Shown: in pieces, positions 1 through 10,201 of the stretch
Layout: the number at the start of each line of letters is the position of its first letter
Position numbering within the stretch: position 1 is the first letter of the stretch
Assembly: GCA_949358305.1 (NCBI GenBank)
Contig: OX442321.1
Span: 9,945,605-10,009,604 of the forward strand
DNA: 64,000 bases
Source: Strigamia acuminata
Taxonomy: Eukaryota > Arthropoda > Chilopoda > Geophilomorpha > Linotaeniidae
Reading direction: 5' to 3'
Notes under the pieces: generated by a model
The model's input: the letters and a program-made list of their open reading frames with translations, nothing else
What the model was told of the DNA's origin: nothing
Databases searched by the model: none
Made by a program: the position numbers and the translations under genes

Positions 1-59
1 TTGTTCACCTTTAATTGGTCGTGCGGAACGTTTTGAATGCTTACATTTCAATATTTCAG

Positions 60-2733
60 GGACACGGCTTCCTTCCAGTCTACAACGGGAAGGAAACACT
101 TTGTATGTGTTCGAATCTTCTACGGAATACCGAATATAAATTTCGGGTAAGTTATTAAATGAAATATAATCAATTATGTTTGTGAAATAATGAATTTGTT
201 TATTTCAAGCTGTGTGCCATTAATGACGAAGGAGCTAGTCGGTGGAGCGATGCTGTAACATATCGTACCCGCCCTGATCGTCCAGGGGTTCCTGGTAAAC
301 CTTTTGCAAAGGGTAAAATTCATTCCACTAGTATGAAAATAACATGGGGTAAGACTGCGTAAATATTTTTTTTATTTTTTTTAAATAACGTTTTTGTTTT
401 GCATACAAAATAGATCCACCAAAAGATAGCGGCGGTTCGGACATTCAGAGCTATTCTTTGGAAATCGAGTCGGGAAACGATTTTGAACCAATTTACACCG
501 GAAACGAAACTGAATACGTTTGCGATCATCTGCTACCTGGAAGGGCGTACAGGTTTCGAGTTCGTGCATCCTCTCAAGGCGGACTTGGCGAAGTAAACAA
601 ACGGCTTCATTTTGGTTTTTTAGTTTTATTGTATTTTTAAACGTAATTTTTTTAAAATTAGTATTCGGAAGCGGCGCTTGTTTCGACGCTATCGGTGTGC
701 CCTGGACGTTGTTCCGTGCCCCGGCTTCACGGCAAACCTAAGGCTACTACTTTACACTTGAAGTGGAACTACCCGGAAGACGATGGTGGATCGCCCATTA
801 CCGAGTTTGAAATCGAAATGACCAATCCGGATAATACATCTCGTCAAGTTTATCGTGGACGGGATTTAGATTGCATGGTTGCGAGTCTATTACCAGGAAG
901 GCCATATTTGTTTCAAGTGCGCGCTTACAATAAAGTTGGGGTGAGTAAATAAATTGGTATTTGGAATGGAGAAACTCACTTTGTATTTTGAATTTAGTTT
1001 GGACCTTTGTCGGAACCATTGGAAGTCGTGAGCGGCGCGGGACCTCCGGACAAACCTTGCGAGCCACGAGTGACATTTAAATCGCCGCACACGGCCGTGG
1101 CGTCGTGGGAGGAGCCCGTGAATAACGGCGCTGCCATCACGGAGTTCAGATTGGAGTGGAGCACGAGAGACGGGGAATTTCAGCAGTTATTCCAAGGCTA
1201 CGCTTTGAATTACGAAATTAAAAACCTGAGTCCTGCCACTCAATACAACTTCAGACTACGGGTAATGAATTTTTATCTAATAAATCTTAAAGCAGAACGT
1301 GAACTAAACAAAGGCGTTGTTGATGCAGGCTATCAATAGTGCTGGTTCGAGTGCATTGAGCGAAGCCACTAGCTGCGTGACCCCTGCCTCATCGCCGGGC
1401 GCTATTTCATCATCGTCCATCAAGTACACGTGCACCGCCACGTCGATCGATTTAACATGGCGGGAGCCGGCATCGAATGGCAGCAATATTCTTAGTTATA
1501 ATGTCGACCTCTGTGAAAGGCATCTTTTAATAACTGAAGGGGGGACACCGAAATGTTTAATTGAAAACTTGTCTCCCGAGACCACGTATAAGTACGTCAT
1601 GATTTTTTTCTTTTAAATATATTTTTATTTATTGTATTTTTTTTTAATTTTTAGGATACGAATTCAGGCTGTGAGCAGCGTGGGTGTTGGTCCTTTCAGC
1701 TCCTTGCTCAAGATATGCACGCTGTCGTTGCCGCCTGCGCCTCCTCGGCTCGAGTGTACACGCATCGGCCACAACAGCTTGGTGATCAAGTGGGGCGAAG
1801 GGAAGAACGCAGATTTCACGCATTATACTTTGGAAATGGAAAACAGAGCCGGGAAGTAAGTCGAGTCAAATTTTGAAAAATTGTTTAAGATGGGAGAAAG
1901 CAATTTAATTTTTTTTAATTTCTTTTTCTTTCGTAGCTTTGTACCAGTTTATCAGGGCGGTAGTTTATCACAAAAGATTTCTAAATTAATGGAAACTACC
2001 GAGTATCGGTTTCGAATTTGCGCCGCTAATGACGCCGGAAGTGGTCCTTATTCGGACATCGTGGCCTTCACCACGTGCAAGGCTCCACCACCTGTTCCAA
2101 AACGTATTAACTAATTGATTAATTAATTATGAATGTTTTAGTTAAGAGATTTGTTGTTGTTGTTGTCAGCTCCTCGCGTTACTGAAGTGAGCGAGACGTC
2201 CTGCCTGGTCGAATGGCAGCAAGCCAAACCCGTGGGTGATGATGTGATTATTTATCAACTTCAATTGCTCAACTTAAGAGAACAGGAGTTTCGCTTAGTG
2301 AGAATATTACATAACGAATCGGATTTAAATTCCAATTTTTTCCCCTTCAACTAATCGAGATTTTAATATTTTTTTTCTTTTTCTTTCAAAGGTATACAAG
2401 GGTTCGGAACTTAATAAACGATTAACCGGTCTTGAACCGAAAACGGAATATAATGTGCGTGTCGGAGCGATCCGTCAGTGCCGCCAAGAAAGTGATTCCG
2501 AATCCGCTCAAGTAGTTGAAGTGGCCGGGGCATTCAGTTCTAGTACGACATTTGTGACACCATCGACGGAACGGCTAAGGATAGCGCAAACTAAATCGCA
2601 TTCGGCACAAGCGGTCGAACGCAAACCTTTGACTGATCAGCAGTGGGCAGTGATCATTTTGCTTAGCTTCACTCTCTTAGCCGTGCTAATTGCTGTTGTT
2701 GTGCACTGGCTAATCGTTGCGTCTGCTTCATAG
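60..2733 (+). CDS. FNDC3-like fibronectin type III membrane protein (5'-partial, 10 exons)
   Basis: Ten exons join in frame: 60-146, 210-348, 414-592, 662-940, 998-1261, 1329-1591, 1655-1855, 1937-2103, 2170-2297 and 2392-2733. All visible introns are GT-AG and 47-94 bp long. They give 682 residues with no internal stop. Seen: tandem fibronectin-III modules, each with the proline/glycine-rich ITEFxxEM strand and the LLPGRxYxFRVRAxNxxG end motif, roughly six to seven copies. The last about 30 residues are a hydrophobic segment (WAVIILLSFTLLAVLIAVVV) just before the stop. Known: FNDC3A/B, and fly miles-to-go, have about nine FN3 domains and a C-terminal membrane anchor (ER/Golgi membranes in vertebrates). 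Inferred: this is the FNDC3 orthologue; its N-terminal exons lie left of the window. Another multi-FN3 receptor is less likely because there is no Ig domain and no cytoplasmic tail after the anchor. Confidence 0.88.
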
Positions 2734-2777
2734 CGGTGGGCTGGAGTGTTCAGGTTATGATTACGTAAACACAAAAG

Positions 2778-2783
2778 AATAAA
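2778..2783 (+). terminator. Polyadenylation signal AATAAA for FNDC3-like gene
   Basis: AATAAA lies 45 bp after the stop codon of the FNDC3-like gene. A second AATAAA at 2867-2872 could be an alternative. Which one is used cannot be told from sequence. Confidence 0.5.
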
Positions 2784-3274
2784 ACTTAAAACTTAACAAA
2801 TGTTTAAATTTTCTTATTTCTTATTAAGAATGATGGGAGGGAAATATGGGACCAAAATCATTGTCAAATAAAAGGAAGAAAGAATGATAAAAAAAATTTG
2901 AGTGTTGGTATAACGAAACAGCCATTAACGGGAATGCATTGTTTGGTTTGTATTTTTTTTTTCACTTCTATTTTCTATTGTTTTTTTTATTATTATTATT
3001 TTTGTCATTATATTTTAATTTTTGTCAAATGTGGGATTATGGCAATATTTCAATACCATGGCATTAGGTTATATAATTGTTTTTTTCTTTAAATGACTTG
3101 TAGCTATTGATTATTCTATTATTAGTATAAATATATGAGTATAAATTGAATTCCATTAGTTTGAAAATTAATATGACTATAATAATAAATTAGATCGTGT
3201 CTTTTATTTCTTTTCACGTGGGTTTTTCGAAGCTAAAATAAAATGCTAAGTAAAAATCACAAAAGAGAGATATA

Positions 3275-3322
3275 AATAATAAATAAATAAATAAATATAT
3301 ATATAATTATATACAGTATATA
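3275..3322. repeat. AAAT/TA microsatellite
   Basis: Four to five AAAT units run into a TA-rich tract. Simple sequence. Confidence 0.85.
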
Positions 3323-4375
3323 TTTATATTAATTTTTATCACAGGAATGGCTAATGACTTTTTATTATTATTATTAATTAATGACAATGATTAAAATTAT
3401 CAAAATATAAAAAAGAAAATTAAAAAAAAATTGATTTGTTTGGAATCACTAGAAGTTATAAATATTATAAAAAGTTACTAACCAACAGGGTACATATTAT
3501 TGTACATATTTATAATTATTATTCATGCATTACGAGTTTCTTTTTGTGTCTCACATTTTTCACAAACTTTTTTAAAAGGGATAAAATTATCAATTTAGAC
3601 TGGCAAATGTGATAACTTATTTTCTTGCCTGTTTTCTTCACTTCCTAATTAGTTTTATACGTCTTTAGGTTGTCGGATGTATGAAATAACACGAGTTTTT
3701 TGGTTATGTCAAAATCCTTCCAAATTTAAATTGTCTTCCATTTCATTACTTCGGTTTGATTTCGATGCGGATTCAATTTTTTTTTTAATTTTTTTTTTTG
3801 TATTTTTGTTGTTTCATTTTTTGAGGAATAACGTAATTTTATACAACCAGTGCATTCCATCGACGAAGGAAATGTAGAGAATAAATTGTTACTTTATCTC
3901 AGGATTGTGTGTACGATGCAGAAAGTGTTTTAACTAGATATCTTAATAATGTGGGGGAACAAAATAGGTGTTTTATTTGTTTAATTGATTTTATCATTGT
4001 AGGCTTCTTTATTTTTCATTTATTTGATAAACTGAGGTTTATTTCTTTGTTTCTTTTCTCTCTTTATTTTGTTTTATTTTAATATTCCTGTATTTCTGTA
4101 TTTTCTGTCAAGTTTTAAAGACTAATTATGATTGTGCATTTGATCTTGTTTTCGATTTAACGTGATTCGGAAACGATGGAAATGTGAAAACCCGAAAAAT
4201 GTTTTTTTTGGTTTTGTATTTTTTATTTTTTATTTCCTCTTTCTCTTTCTTTTTTCTCTTTTTAACAAATTGTAGTAGAAATCCATTTCTACTTTCTCAA
4301 GTAGTTGATAATTAATATTGGTATATTTATTCTGTGACGTTGGGTATCTTGTCAAAAAATATAAAAATAATAGTA

Positions 4376-4399
4376 ATATATATATATTATATATATATT
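4376..4399. repeat. TA microsatellite
   Basis: Nearly pure alternating TA over about 24 bp. Confidence 0.85.
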
Positions 4400-4511
4400 C
4401 TCTAAAAATAAATATATTGCTTTATAAAAGTGTAACAATCATTGTATTTAATCACATCTTATATTTTACAGGACATGATTTTCTTTGGTCCCTCTGCACA
4501 AAAAATATATT

Positions 4512-5488
4512 TTATTTATCTGTATCCACCTCTGTAATCAACTTATTTATATTCTTTTCGTTGATATTGACATAACGTTTCTGCTGTCGACTAAAATAGT
4601 ACAAATCTCCCGTGTAAATATCGAACCAAAACGCGTGGATATGGATCGATCCATCTACGAGCCCTTCTTTGATAAAAGGATAACTAGCAATGTTTTCCAC
4701 TTGTTGCAGCACATTAACCTGAAATTATTCGATTCGTTATAACCGTTTCGAACTTCTAGTTTCTATGTTCACTTGTGATAACTTATCCACTTCGTCAAAT
4801 TTGTTCTCCGGATCGATGTACGCGACAAACCGGCGCATGGGTGTCTCCGCTTGGAACTCGAGTGGTTCGTTAAACCCAGCCGCTTTGAGTTTGTCGAATT
4901 TCCTTAATGATGAAGCTGCGTGTCTGCACAGCCACGCCTTGAGTGGAGAAACTTGTTTGTCGAGAAGACTGACAGCGGCCGGGTCACGCAATCCATGCAA
5001 TAAATTAATGGCCTGTAAGATATTAATGATAAATCAAGTGTATCTGGACTGGAATAACTAGATTGAAAATTGTTCATACTTTACAGTCGGAATGTCCGCA
5101 TACGATCACGTCTTTAATATTATTAATGACGCAGCCTAATTCGAGTGCTGCCGGTTCTGTTGTAATGGAATTCGGGTCGTAGTAACTCGCGTGAGGTATT
5201 AAATTCCCTGCATTACGCGTAATTAACATGTCACCGACATTAGTCATGGTAAATCGTGTGGGAATCATTCGGCTGTCGATACACGTGAAGAATACGGCGT
5301 CCGGCTAAATGATAAGGAATAAAGTTTGCAGTTTTATCGGTTTGATTTTGATTAGTTTTACTCACGTGCGGATCATCCTTGATTATTTGAAACTGACGCA
5401 CCATTTTTTCGCGAAATATGTGCCGGTAACGTATGATGCCTCTTAATACTTTGACTATTCCCACATGCTGGTGCGATGCAACGACCAT
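4512..5488 (-). CDS. Beta-class carbonic anhydrase (EC 4.2.1.1), 4 exons
   Basis: Zinc enzyme interconverting CO2 and bicarbonate. Exons in transcript order are 5488-5366, 5304-5080, 5012-4773 and 4718-4512. All join in phase 0 with GT-AG introns of 54-67 bp and give 264 residues, close to the roughly 255 of insect beta-CAs. The zinc ligands are visible: Cys49 in FFTCIDSR, then His112 and Cys115 in CGHSDCK. The catalytic Asp51-Arg53 dyad is intact, as are family blocks RNAGNLIPH, EPAALELGC, FVAYIDPENKF and HAFWFDIYTGDLYYFS. The start is the first ATG of an open frame. About 11 residues precede the conserved VKVLRGIIRYR block, and no clear mitochondrial presequence is seen. In insects the orthologue is mitochondrial, so location here is open. 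The gene looks complete and functional. Confidence 0.95.
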
Positions 5489-5550
5489 GGTATGTTGTTG
5501 TTGTTGTGAATTACCATCATCTTCCCTTTAACCGTAACTTGCCACTTGCG

Positions 5551-5580
5551 GCAGCCATCTTGAGGCTGTGTCGCGATTGG
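5551..5580 (-). promoter_or_regulatory. Promoter motifs of the carbonic anhydrase gene (YY1-like site and CCAAT box)
   Basis: Reading the minus strand, a CCAAT box lies at 5580-5576 and an AAGATGGC element (YY1-like) at 5561-5554. They lie about 65-90 bp upstream of the ATG. Both are common near the start sites of housekeeping genes. There is no obvious TATA box. The assignment is inference from position. Confidence 0.45.
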
Positions 5581-5768
5581 CTGGTGCTGGATGACGTCGA
5601 GCGAATAGTGCAAAGGGTACTGTGTGTGTAATTCAAAATAAGTTTGTTTTCAATTTTTATAACGTTTTCATTATTGACAAGAGATAAAATTTTTTAAAAA
5701 CTTAGAAAAAAAAAAAAAATATGAAGTCAATTTCTGAAACTATAACTATAAAACAAGAAAAAAATTAC
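5581..5768. other. Upstream spacer, nothing recognised
   Basis: AT-rich sequence including an A-run of about 13 near 5707. No coding or repeat structure beyond this. Confidence 0.4.
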
Positions 5769-6449
5769 GGTGGTCACCCTCATGCATATTAATGTTTATT
5801 TCGACTGTGAAATCTCATAACTAAATCCAAACATTATATGCAAGTGCAATTACATCAAATGTGATACGATATCTTTGATGTGTGATGCGGTGAAGCATCT
5901 TTGGCTGAGTGTGTATGACATATTGCAGGGAAATCTTTAAAGGGGTCGGCACTGGGTTGAGAAAAGTTTTTAATGCCACACTATAAATTAGTAGAGTGAA
6001 ATTGTTGTCACACAGGTATAAACTCGAAGCTTGACCGTCAGTTTTGTTTTATTATTTATTTATTAATAAGTAAAACAAAAGTATTTTTTTTGTATAAGTT
6101 TGATCGTATTTTAAACATTTTTCAGGATAAAGGCCCAGTAAAAGGTTAACGGGTAAAGAAGGATACGTACTACTCGTACTAGTCATCGAATTGCAGGGAA
6201 GCAGTGGGAGTTCAGCTATAGGTAAATCAGACTATTTTCAAAATTAAACAATTTGTTCAAATTGATAATTGTATTTACCACTTTGACAGCCTCACCGCTT
6301 ACACAAGACTCAGCCAACTATACTTCACTGCATCGCACGTCAAATACACCGTATCACATTTGATGTAATTGCACTTGCATTCAATGTTTGGATTTAGTTA
6401 CCAGATTTCACAGACGAAATAAACATTTATATGCATGAGGATGGCCACC
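5769..6449. mobile_element. Foldback/MITE-like element with about 155-bp imperfect inverted ends
   Basis: The left arm, about 5769-5925, is matched by the reverse complement of about 6295-6449. Shared blocks include GGTGG-CA-CCTCATGCATA at the tips and ATCACATTTGATGTAATTG further in. There are scattered mismatches and small indels, so the copy is old. The roughly 370-bp centre has no coding potential. No convincing target-site duplication is visible, so the superfamily is not assigned. Confidence 0.7.
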
Positions 6450-6489
6450 ATGAAACTCTCTCTCTTTCCCACATTTACCGTATGGCATA
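6450..6489. other. Short spacer ending in left 8-bp target duplication of the hAT MITE
   Basis: Contains a CT-rich stretch and the ATGGCATA copy at 6482-6489 that is repeated at 6596-6603. Confidence 0.5.
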
Positions 6490-6595
6490 CAGTGCTGGAC
6501 TGGCCCGTGGTCAGAACCTGGCCTACTGTAGCCTGTCCCTGTGGCCCGACCCGTCTAGATTTCCCGGTACTAAATTTATACCCAGTCCAGCCCTG
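6490..6595. mobile_element. hAT-type MITE, 106 bp, with 8-bp target-site duplication
   Basis: Termini CAGTGCTGGACTGG and CCAGTCCAGCCCTG are inverted repeats (13 of 14 match). They are flanked by perfect direct 8-bp copies of ATGGCATA (6482-6489 and 6596-6603). An 8-bp TSD with CAG-starting TIRs is the signature of hAT transposons. The element is too short to code for a transposase. Confidence 0.85.
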
Positions 6596-6912
6596 ATGGC
6601 ATACTGTCCACTCTCAATGGCTCTGGAAACAGTTGATGACAGCAGTTCCATCAGCCTTTTTCAGGAGTAAAACAAGATCATAAACAAACAGACTAGACTT
6701 CACTCACAAGTCAGCGCTCAAGTAGTGAACAGCTTGTTTTTAAACTTATCAACTAAAAATGTTCTGAAAATCTTAGACGATGCAAAACTGATGTACAAGC
6801 ATAAGAAATGTCCAGATAATAGAACTCCGCAACATATAGGCAGACCACAACCATCCGTCATATATTTAAATGTAAGAATCTAGAAAGTCAAATGGCAGAA
6901 ACGTTTCACGTG

Positions 6913-6975
6913 GGACTCGTTGCTCATTTGGTTTAGCTTTGGCCTTCAGAGGTAAATGAAGCGTGTTCGAATCCT
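6913..6975 (+). repeat. tRNA-like module (SINE-head relic) 1
   Basis: A-box-like TTGCTCATTTGG at 6920-6931 is followed by a B-box GTTCGAATCC at 6965-6974, with seven bases before the A box as in a tRNA acceptor stem. The T-stem and acceptor pairing are poor, so this is a pol III promoter relic, not a functional tRNA. A T-rich stretch follows. Confidence 0.4.
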
Positions 6976-7069
6976 GAGTTGATATTTAGAATTTTTCTTT
7001 TATTTTTAGTTTTCTTTCCTTATTTGTTTTTTGAATTAAGTACAGGAGTTAATGAAAGAGTTAGAGTGA

Positions 7070-7156
7070 GGAGTGATGGCTCTTTGGTTGCGTTTTCAGT
7101 ATAACCTTGCATGGACACGTGAACGCAAAGTCTCTAGTTCGAATAGTTCGAATCCA
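7070..7156 (+). repeat. tRNA-like module (SINE-head relic) 2
   Basis: A-box-like TGGCTCTTTGG at 7077-7087 and a doubled B-box (AGTTCGAAT at 7136, then GTTCGAATCC at 7146-7155). Same layout as the module 110 bp upstream, but diverged. No good cloverleaf. Confidence 0.35.
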
Positions 7157-7477
7157 AAGCAATTCGGATGATAAAAGAAATTTTTTTAAACTTTTAGACT
7201 TCTAAACTCTATGTTTAGAAAGTCTCATGGAACGGCTCTGTCTGTCTGTCTGTCCGTCCGTCGTCAACGATTCCGCAAAAACTATAAAAGCTAGAGCCAA
7301 ACGGACAACGACATTAAATTAAGCACACCTACAGTATATTAGTATCCTAAGGTATTTTCAGATTTCTCGGACCTCCGGTTGAATTAATAAACCGGTTTTA
7401 GTGCACTTTTAGCCGTCTAAATAATACTACTTCCGTCCGCGCACCGGAAGTTGTAACATTGTACTAGCGCCACCTGG

Positions 7478-7860
7478 GGGATCCCGTGAGCCATGAAATC
7501 TTCGTCGCGATACGTTTTTTGATGTTTATTATATGGAAATGAGGTCTAAAAATTCTGGAACCAAGCCCAATCGATTGGAAATCCAAATCTGCATGACCCT
7601 GTATATTTTTTATTTTGATTTGGTCGAAAAAAAGTAGCACCAAAGTCGGCGATCGAAGGGGAAATCCAGGGGGAAATTTGAAAATGTTTGTGGCGTTTCG
7701 TTTTTTTATGTTTTCTATGTCGTAATGAGGTCCAAAAATTATGAAACCAAGCTCATTTTTGAAGAGCGGACAATTGCGCACAAGCCTGTATTTTTTCTAT
7801 TACGATTCGGTCGTGAAAAAGTACCGATTTGGGCGATCTTAGCGGGCGATCGAATAGAAA
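7478..7860. repeat. Diverged tandem duplication, period about 186 bp
   Basis: Two units align from the ATGAGGTC-AAAAATT-ACCAAGC core (7539 and 7725) to the GGTCG-AAAAAGTA core. They have many substitutions. Confidence 0.6.
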
Positions 7861-8059
7861 ATTTTTGAAAAAATTTGGATTCGACCTAGAAAAAACCCAA
7901 TATTTTGAAAAAGGGACCGATTAGAATGTTTAAACAAAGTTTCCTGTGTAGTTTTTGCCGCTGAAAACGTTGATGCTAATAACTTTTAGATCGGATTAAC
8001 GGTTGACTTTTTATTAGCAAAAATCGATCTTATTTGTGTGATTTTATTTTGGTGCACAC

Positions 8060-8500
8060 TGTTTTAGCGATTTTCACTTTAGCGAATCCATTTTAGCGAC
8101 AACTCGTTTTAGCGACTACCTCGTTTTAGCGCCCAAAAATCGCTAAAACGATGTGATCGCTAAGGTTAGGCGGCGCTAAAATGAAATCGCTAAAACGACG
8201 GGAATTCCAATTTCGGCGGGAATTCAAGTTTCAGCAGTAACTCCAATTCCGGCGGGAATTCGGACTCGGACTCGGTCACGGACGGACTGAAGCAGTTGGA
8301 GAAATCCTAAAAAAGGATTAAACAGCAAGTAGAATGATAGATTGCAGATAAAAGAAACACGAAAATATAATTTTATTTTTGCTAAAACGGGCTTCGCTAA
8401 AATGTATCCAATGCTGCGGTGATGTGATCTCATTTTCGCTAAAATGAGTTTGCTCAAATGGGTTTATAAAATTATAATTCGCTAAAATGGGCTTCGCTAA
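8060..8500. repeat. Cluster of TTTTAGCGA motifs with inverted counterparts
   Basis: At least four TTTTAGCG(A) or TTTAGCGA copies (8072-8140) face at least five CGCTAAAA copies (8150-8500) on the same strand, so the segment can fold back on itself. GGGAATTC is also repeated (about 8200-8260). Confidence 0.6.
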
Positions 8501-8607
8501 TAAGGAGTGATCCGGTTTAATTTAGGGACAGACAGACAGATATACATTTCTATACAGAAAAGTGTAGAAGTGGTTTAGAAGTTGTCACGAATCAACTTAG
8601 ATGTATA

Positions 8608-9377
8608 CAGGGTGTCTCGCCGAACACCTACCAGGTGAATTATTTCACAATCATGTAAATTTAAAAATACTTTTGATTATGAATTTAAGTGAATGACATA
8701 TGAGGAATTCAATGAAACATGTTAAATTCATATGACATTGTTGCATCACTGTTTTGCAACTCGTAACTTTTAAACCAACAATGCTACGCAAAAAATGTCA
8801 ATTACAAAGTTGTAGAGCGCCATCTAATTAGTCAAGAACTGTTCTTAAAAAAATTATTTCTTACTGAAAAGTTTTGAGAAAAAAACGTTTGAAATGTTAG
8901 TCTACTCAGCTTTGTAACCTAAAACTATCATGTGGAATGTATTTCCAAAATAAATTATTTCCTTTCTTTTGTGTTTCCTCTCTTCTACTTACAAGTATGA
9001 CCCAATAAAGTGTCCTAATTGAGGATTAGCTTGGTTGCCTCAATAGTTTTAGGTTACAAAGCTGAGTTATAAAGCTGAGTAGACTAACATTTCAAACCTT
9101 TTTTTCTCAAAACTTTTCAGTAAGAAATAATTTTTTTTACGAACAGGTCTAGACTAATTAGATGGCGCTCTACAACTTTGCAATTGACATTTTTTGCGTA
9201 GCATTGTTGGTTTAAAAGTTACGAGTTGCAAAACGGTGATGCAACAATGTCATATGAATTTAACATGTTTCATTGAATTTCTCACATGTCATTCACTTAA
9301 ATTCATAATCAAAAGTATTTTTAAATTTACATGATTGTGAAATAATTCACCTGGTAGGTGTTCGGCGAGACACCCTG
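8608..9377. mobile_element. Mariner-type MITE, 770 bp, long inverted arms, TA target site
   Basis: The left arm 8608-8927 and right arm 9044-9377 are near-perfect inverted repeats (320 and 334 bp). The right arm has an extra 14-bp duplication, GTTATAAAGCTGAG. Tips read CAGGGTGTCTCGCCGAAC and are flanked on both sides by TA (8606-8607 and 9378-9379), the Tc1/mariner target duplication. The 116-bp centre has no ORF. Confidence 0.88.
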
Positions 9378-9379
9378 TA

Positions 9380-9622
9380 GTTAATTTGATCTGAATTTAC
9401 GCGCATGGAAATGTAGCGCAAACCAGTGGGCAAAGTTCGTAGATTTACTCTGGGAATGCCGTCGTCAAGTGTGGACATCAGACGGTGAATAAATCTAAGC
9501 TCGCTGTAACAACCATTATTTATATTCGACGGGCTCGAATCTAATTGTTGGAAATAATGAAATGCGCGCAATGAAGCTGCGCATATATTTAGAGATGATT
9601 CATCAGTCTTAGATGACAAAGT
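9380..9622 (-). pseudogene. Open-frame fragment of unknown origin
   Basis: On the minus strand a frame without stops (about 80 residues; segments such as SLNICAASLRAFHYFQQ and VNLRTLPTGLRYIS) runs from a TTAG (possible acceptor) at 9623-9626 to the mariner MITE edge. It has a more protein-like composition than its surroundings. I do not recognise the family. It may be an exon or transposase fragment cut by the MITE insertion. Confidence 0.25.
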
Positions 9623-9662
9623 CTAATATGTAATACTTCCCTGCATTACAAATGTGTACTTG

Positions 9663-9955
9663 TTTGCTTATATCTCGGCAACAGTGCCAGATATGCAAAT
9701 TGCGAACACGGGAATCGATTTTTCAGCTCATTTTACGTCTAACCAGCACGTTTCTGGAACTTTATCAATTTTTGGCCTTTGCTTTTTTGACAAATTTTAA
9801 AAAGTGCCAAAAACATGCTTAAGACATGTAAAATGAGCTAAAAAGTCGATTCCCGTTGGCGGAATTTGCATATCTGGCACCGTTGCAGAGATATACGACT
9901 TTTTCTGTTCAAAAAGTCAGTTTTTTGCTTATATCTCTGCAACAGTGTCAGATGA
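9663..9955 (-). repeat. Isolated monomer of the 280-bp satellite (inverted orientation)
   Basis: One stand-alone copy of the satellite that fills 13-42 kb, in inverted orientation relative to the main arrays. It carries both palindrome arms (ending GCAGAGATA) and the CATGCTTAAGACATGTAAAATG segment. It lacks the 19 bp containing TTTCTCCATACATTAG; the deletion lies between two GCC triplets. It has several unique substitutions, so it is older than the array copies. Confidence 0.85.
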
Positions 9956-10199
9956 CTAAGATAAGTTGGATAGTACTAATTTGATGGTGCTCTACAACTT
10001 TGTAATTGACTTTTTTGCTCTAACCTGATTGGTTTAGAAGTTAGCAAATGAATAACCTTGAAAATGGCCTTTAAGGTCAAATTTGATGACATCATTGGAT
10101 TGCTCTCACCCAACTTCCTATACGATCGCTTCATCAAAGTTGGCCTAGATGCAATTGCTCAGGAAATATTTGAGGGCAACAGACTTTTGTTCCACCCTG
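9956..10199. mobile_element. Fragment of a second mariner-like element
   Basis: The right tip read inward is CAGGGTGGAACAAAAG with TA (10200-10201) outside it. The sequence GCTCTACAACTTTGTAATTGAC is shared, with changes, with the 770-bp MITE. The other end is missing; it abuts the satellite monomer. It interrupts the gypsy pol fragment to its right. Confidence 0.5.
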
Positions 10200-10201
10200 T
10201 A

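Larger units (their letters stand above)
2784..4480. other. AT-rich intergenic spacer between FNDC3-like and carbonic anhydrase 3' ends
   Basis: The two flanking genes converge here. The stretch is very AT-rich with T-runs, small microsatellites and no ORF that looks coding. It may hold extended 3' UTRs. I see no RNA gene or transposon ends. Confidence 0.5.
7190..8585. repeat. Unclassified composite repeat with inverted CTGTCTGTCTGTCC-type ends
   Basis: Left part holds TCTGTCTGTCTGTCCGTCC (7229-7260) preceded by ACTTCTAAAC. The right end holds the reverse complement GGGACAGACAGACAGATA (8524-8541) followed by GGTTTAGAAGT. Between them lie a diverged tandem duplication (7478-7860) and a stretch rich in TTTTAGCGA/TCGCTAAAA (8060-8500). 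No convincing protein. I take it as an old nonautonomous transposon or nested repeats. Confidence 0.4.

Noticed and set aside
3677-4742. Small ORFs in the AT-rich spacer and antisense to carbonic anhydrase
   Set aside because: Low-complexity Phe/Ile/Leu-rich translations of T-runs, or shadows of the real exons.
6913-7156. Functional tRNA genes
   Set aside because: A and B boxes are present but acceptor and T-stem pairing is too poor.
9347-9619. 90-aa minus-strand ORF as a complete gene
   Set aside because: It starts without ATG, ends inside the mariner MITE arm, and matches no family I recognise; reported only as a fragment.
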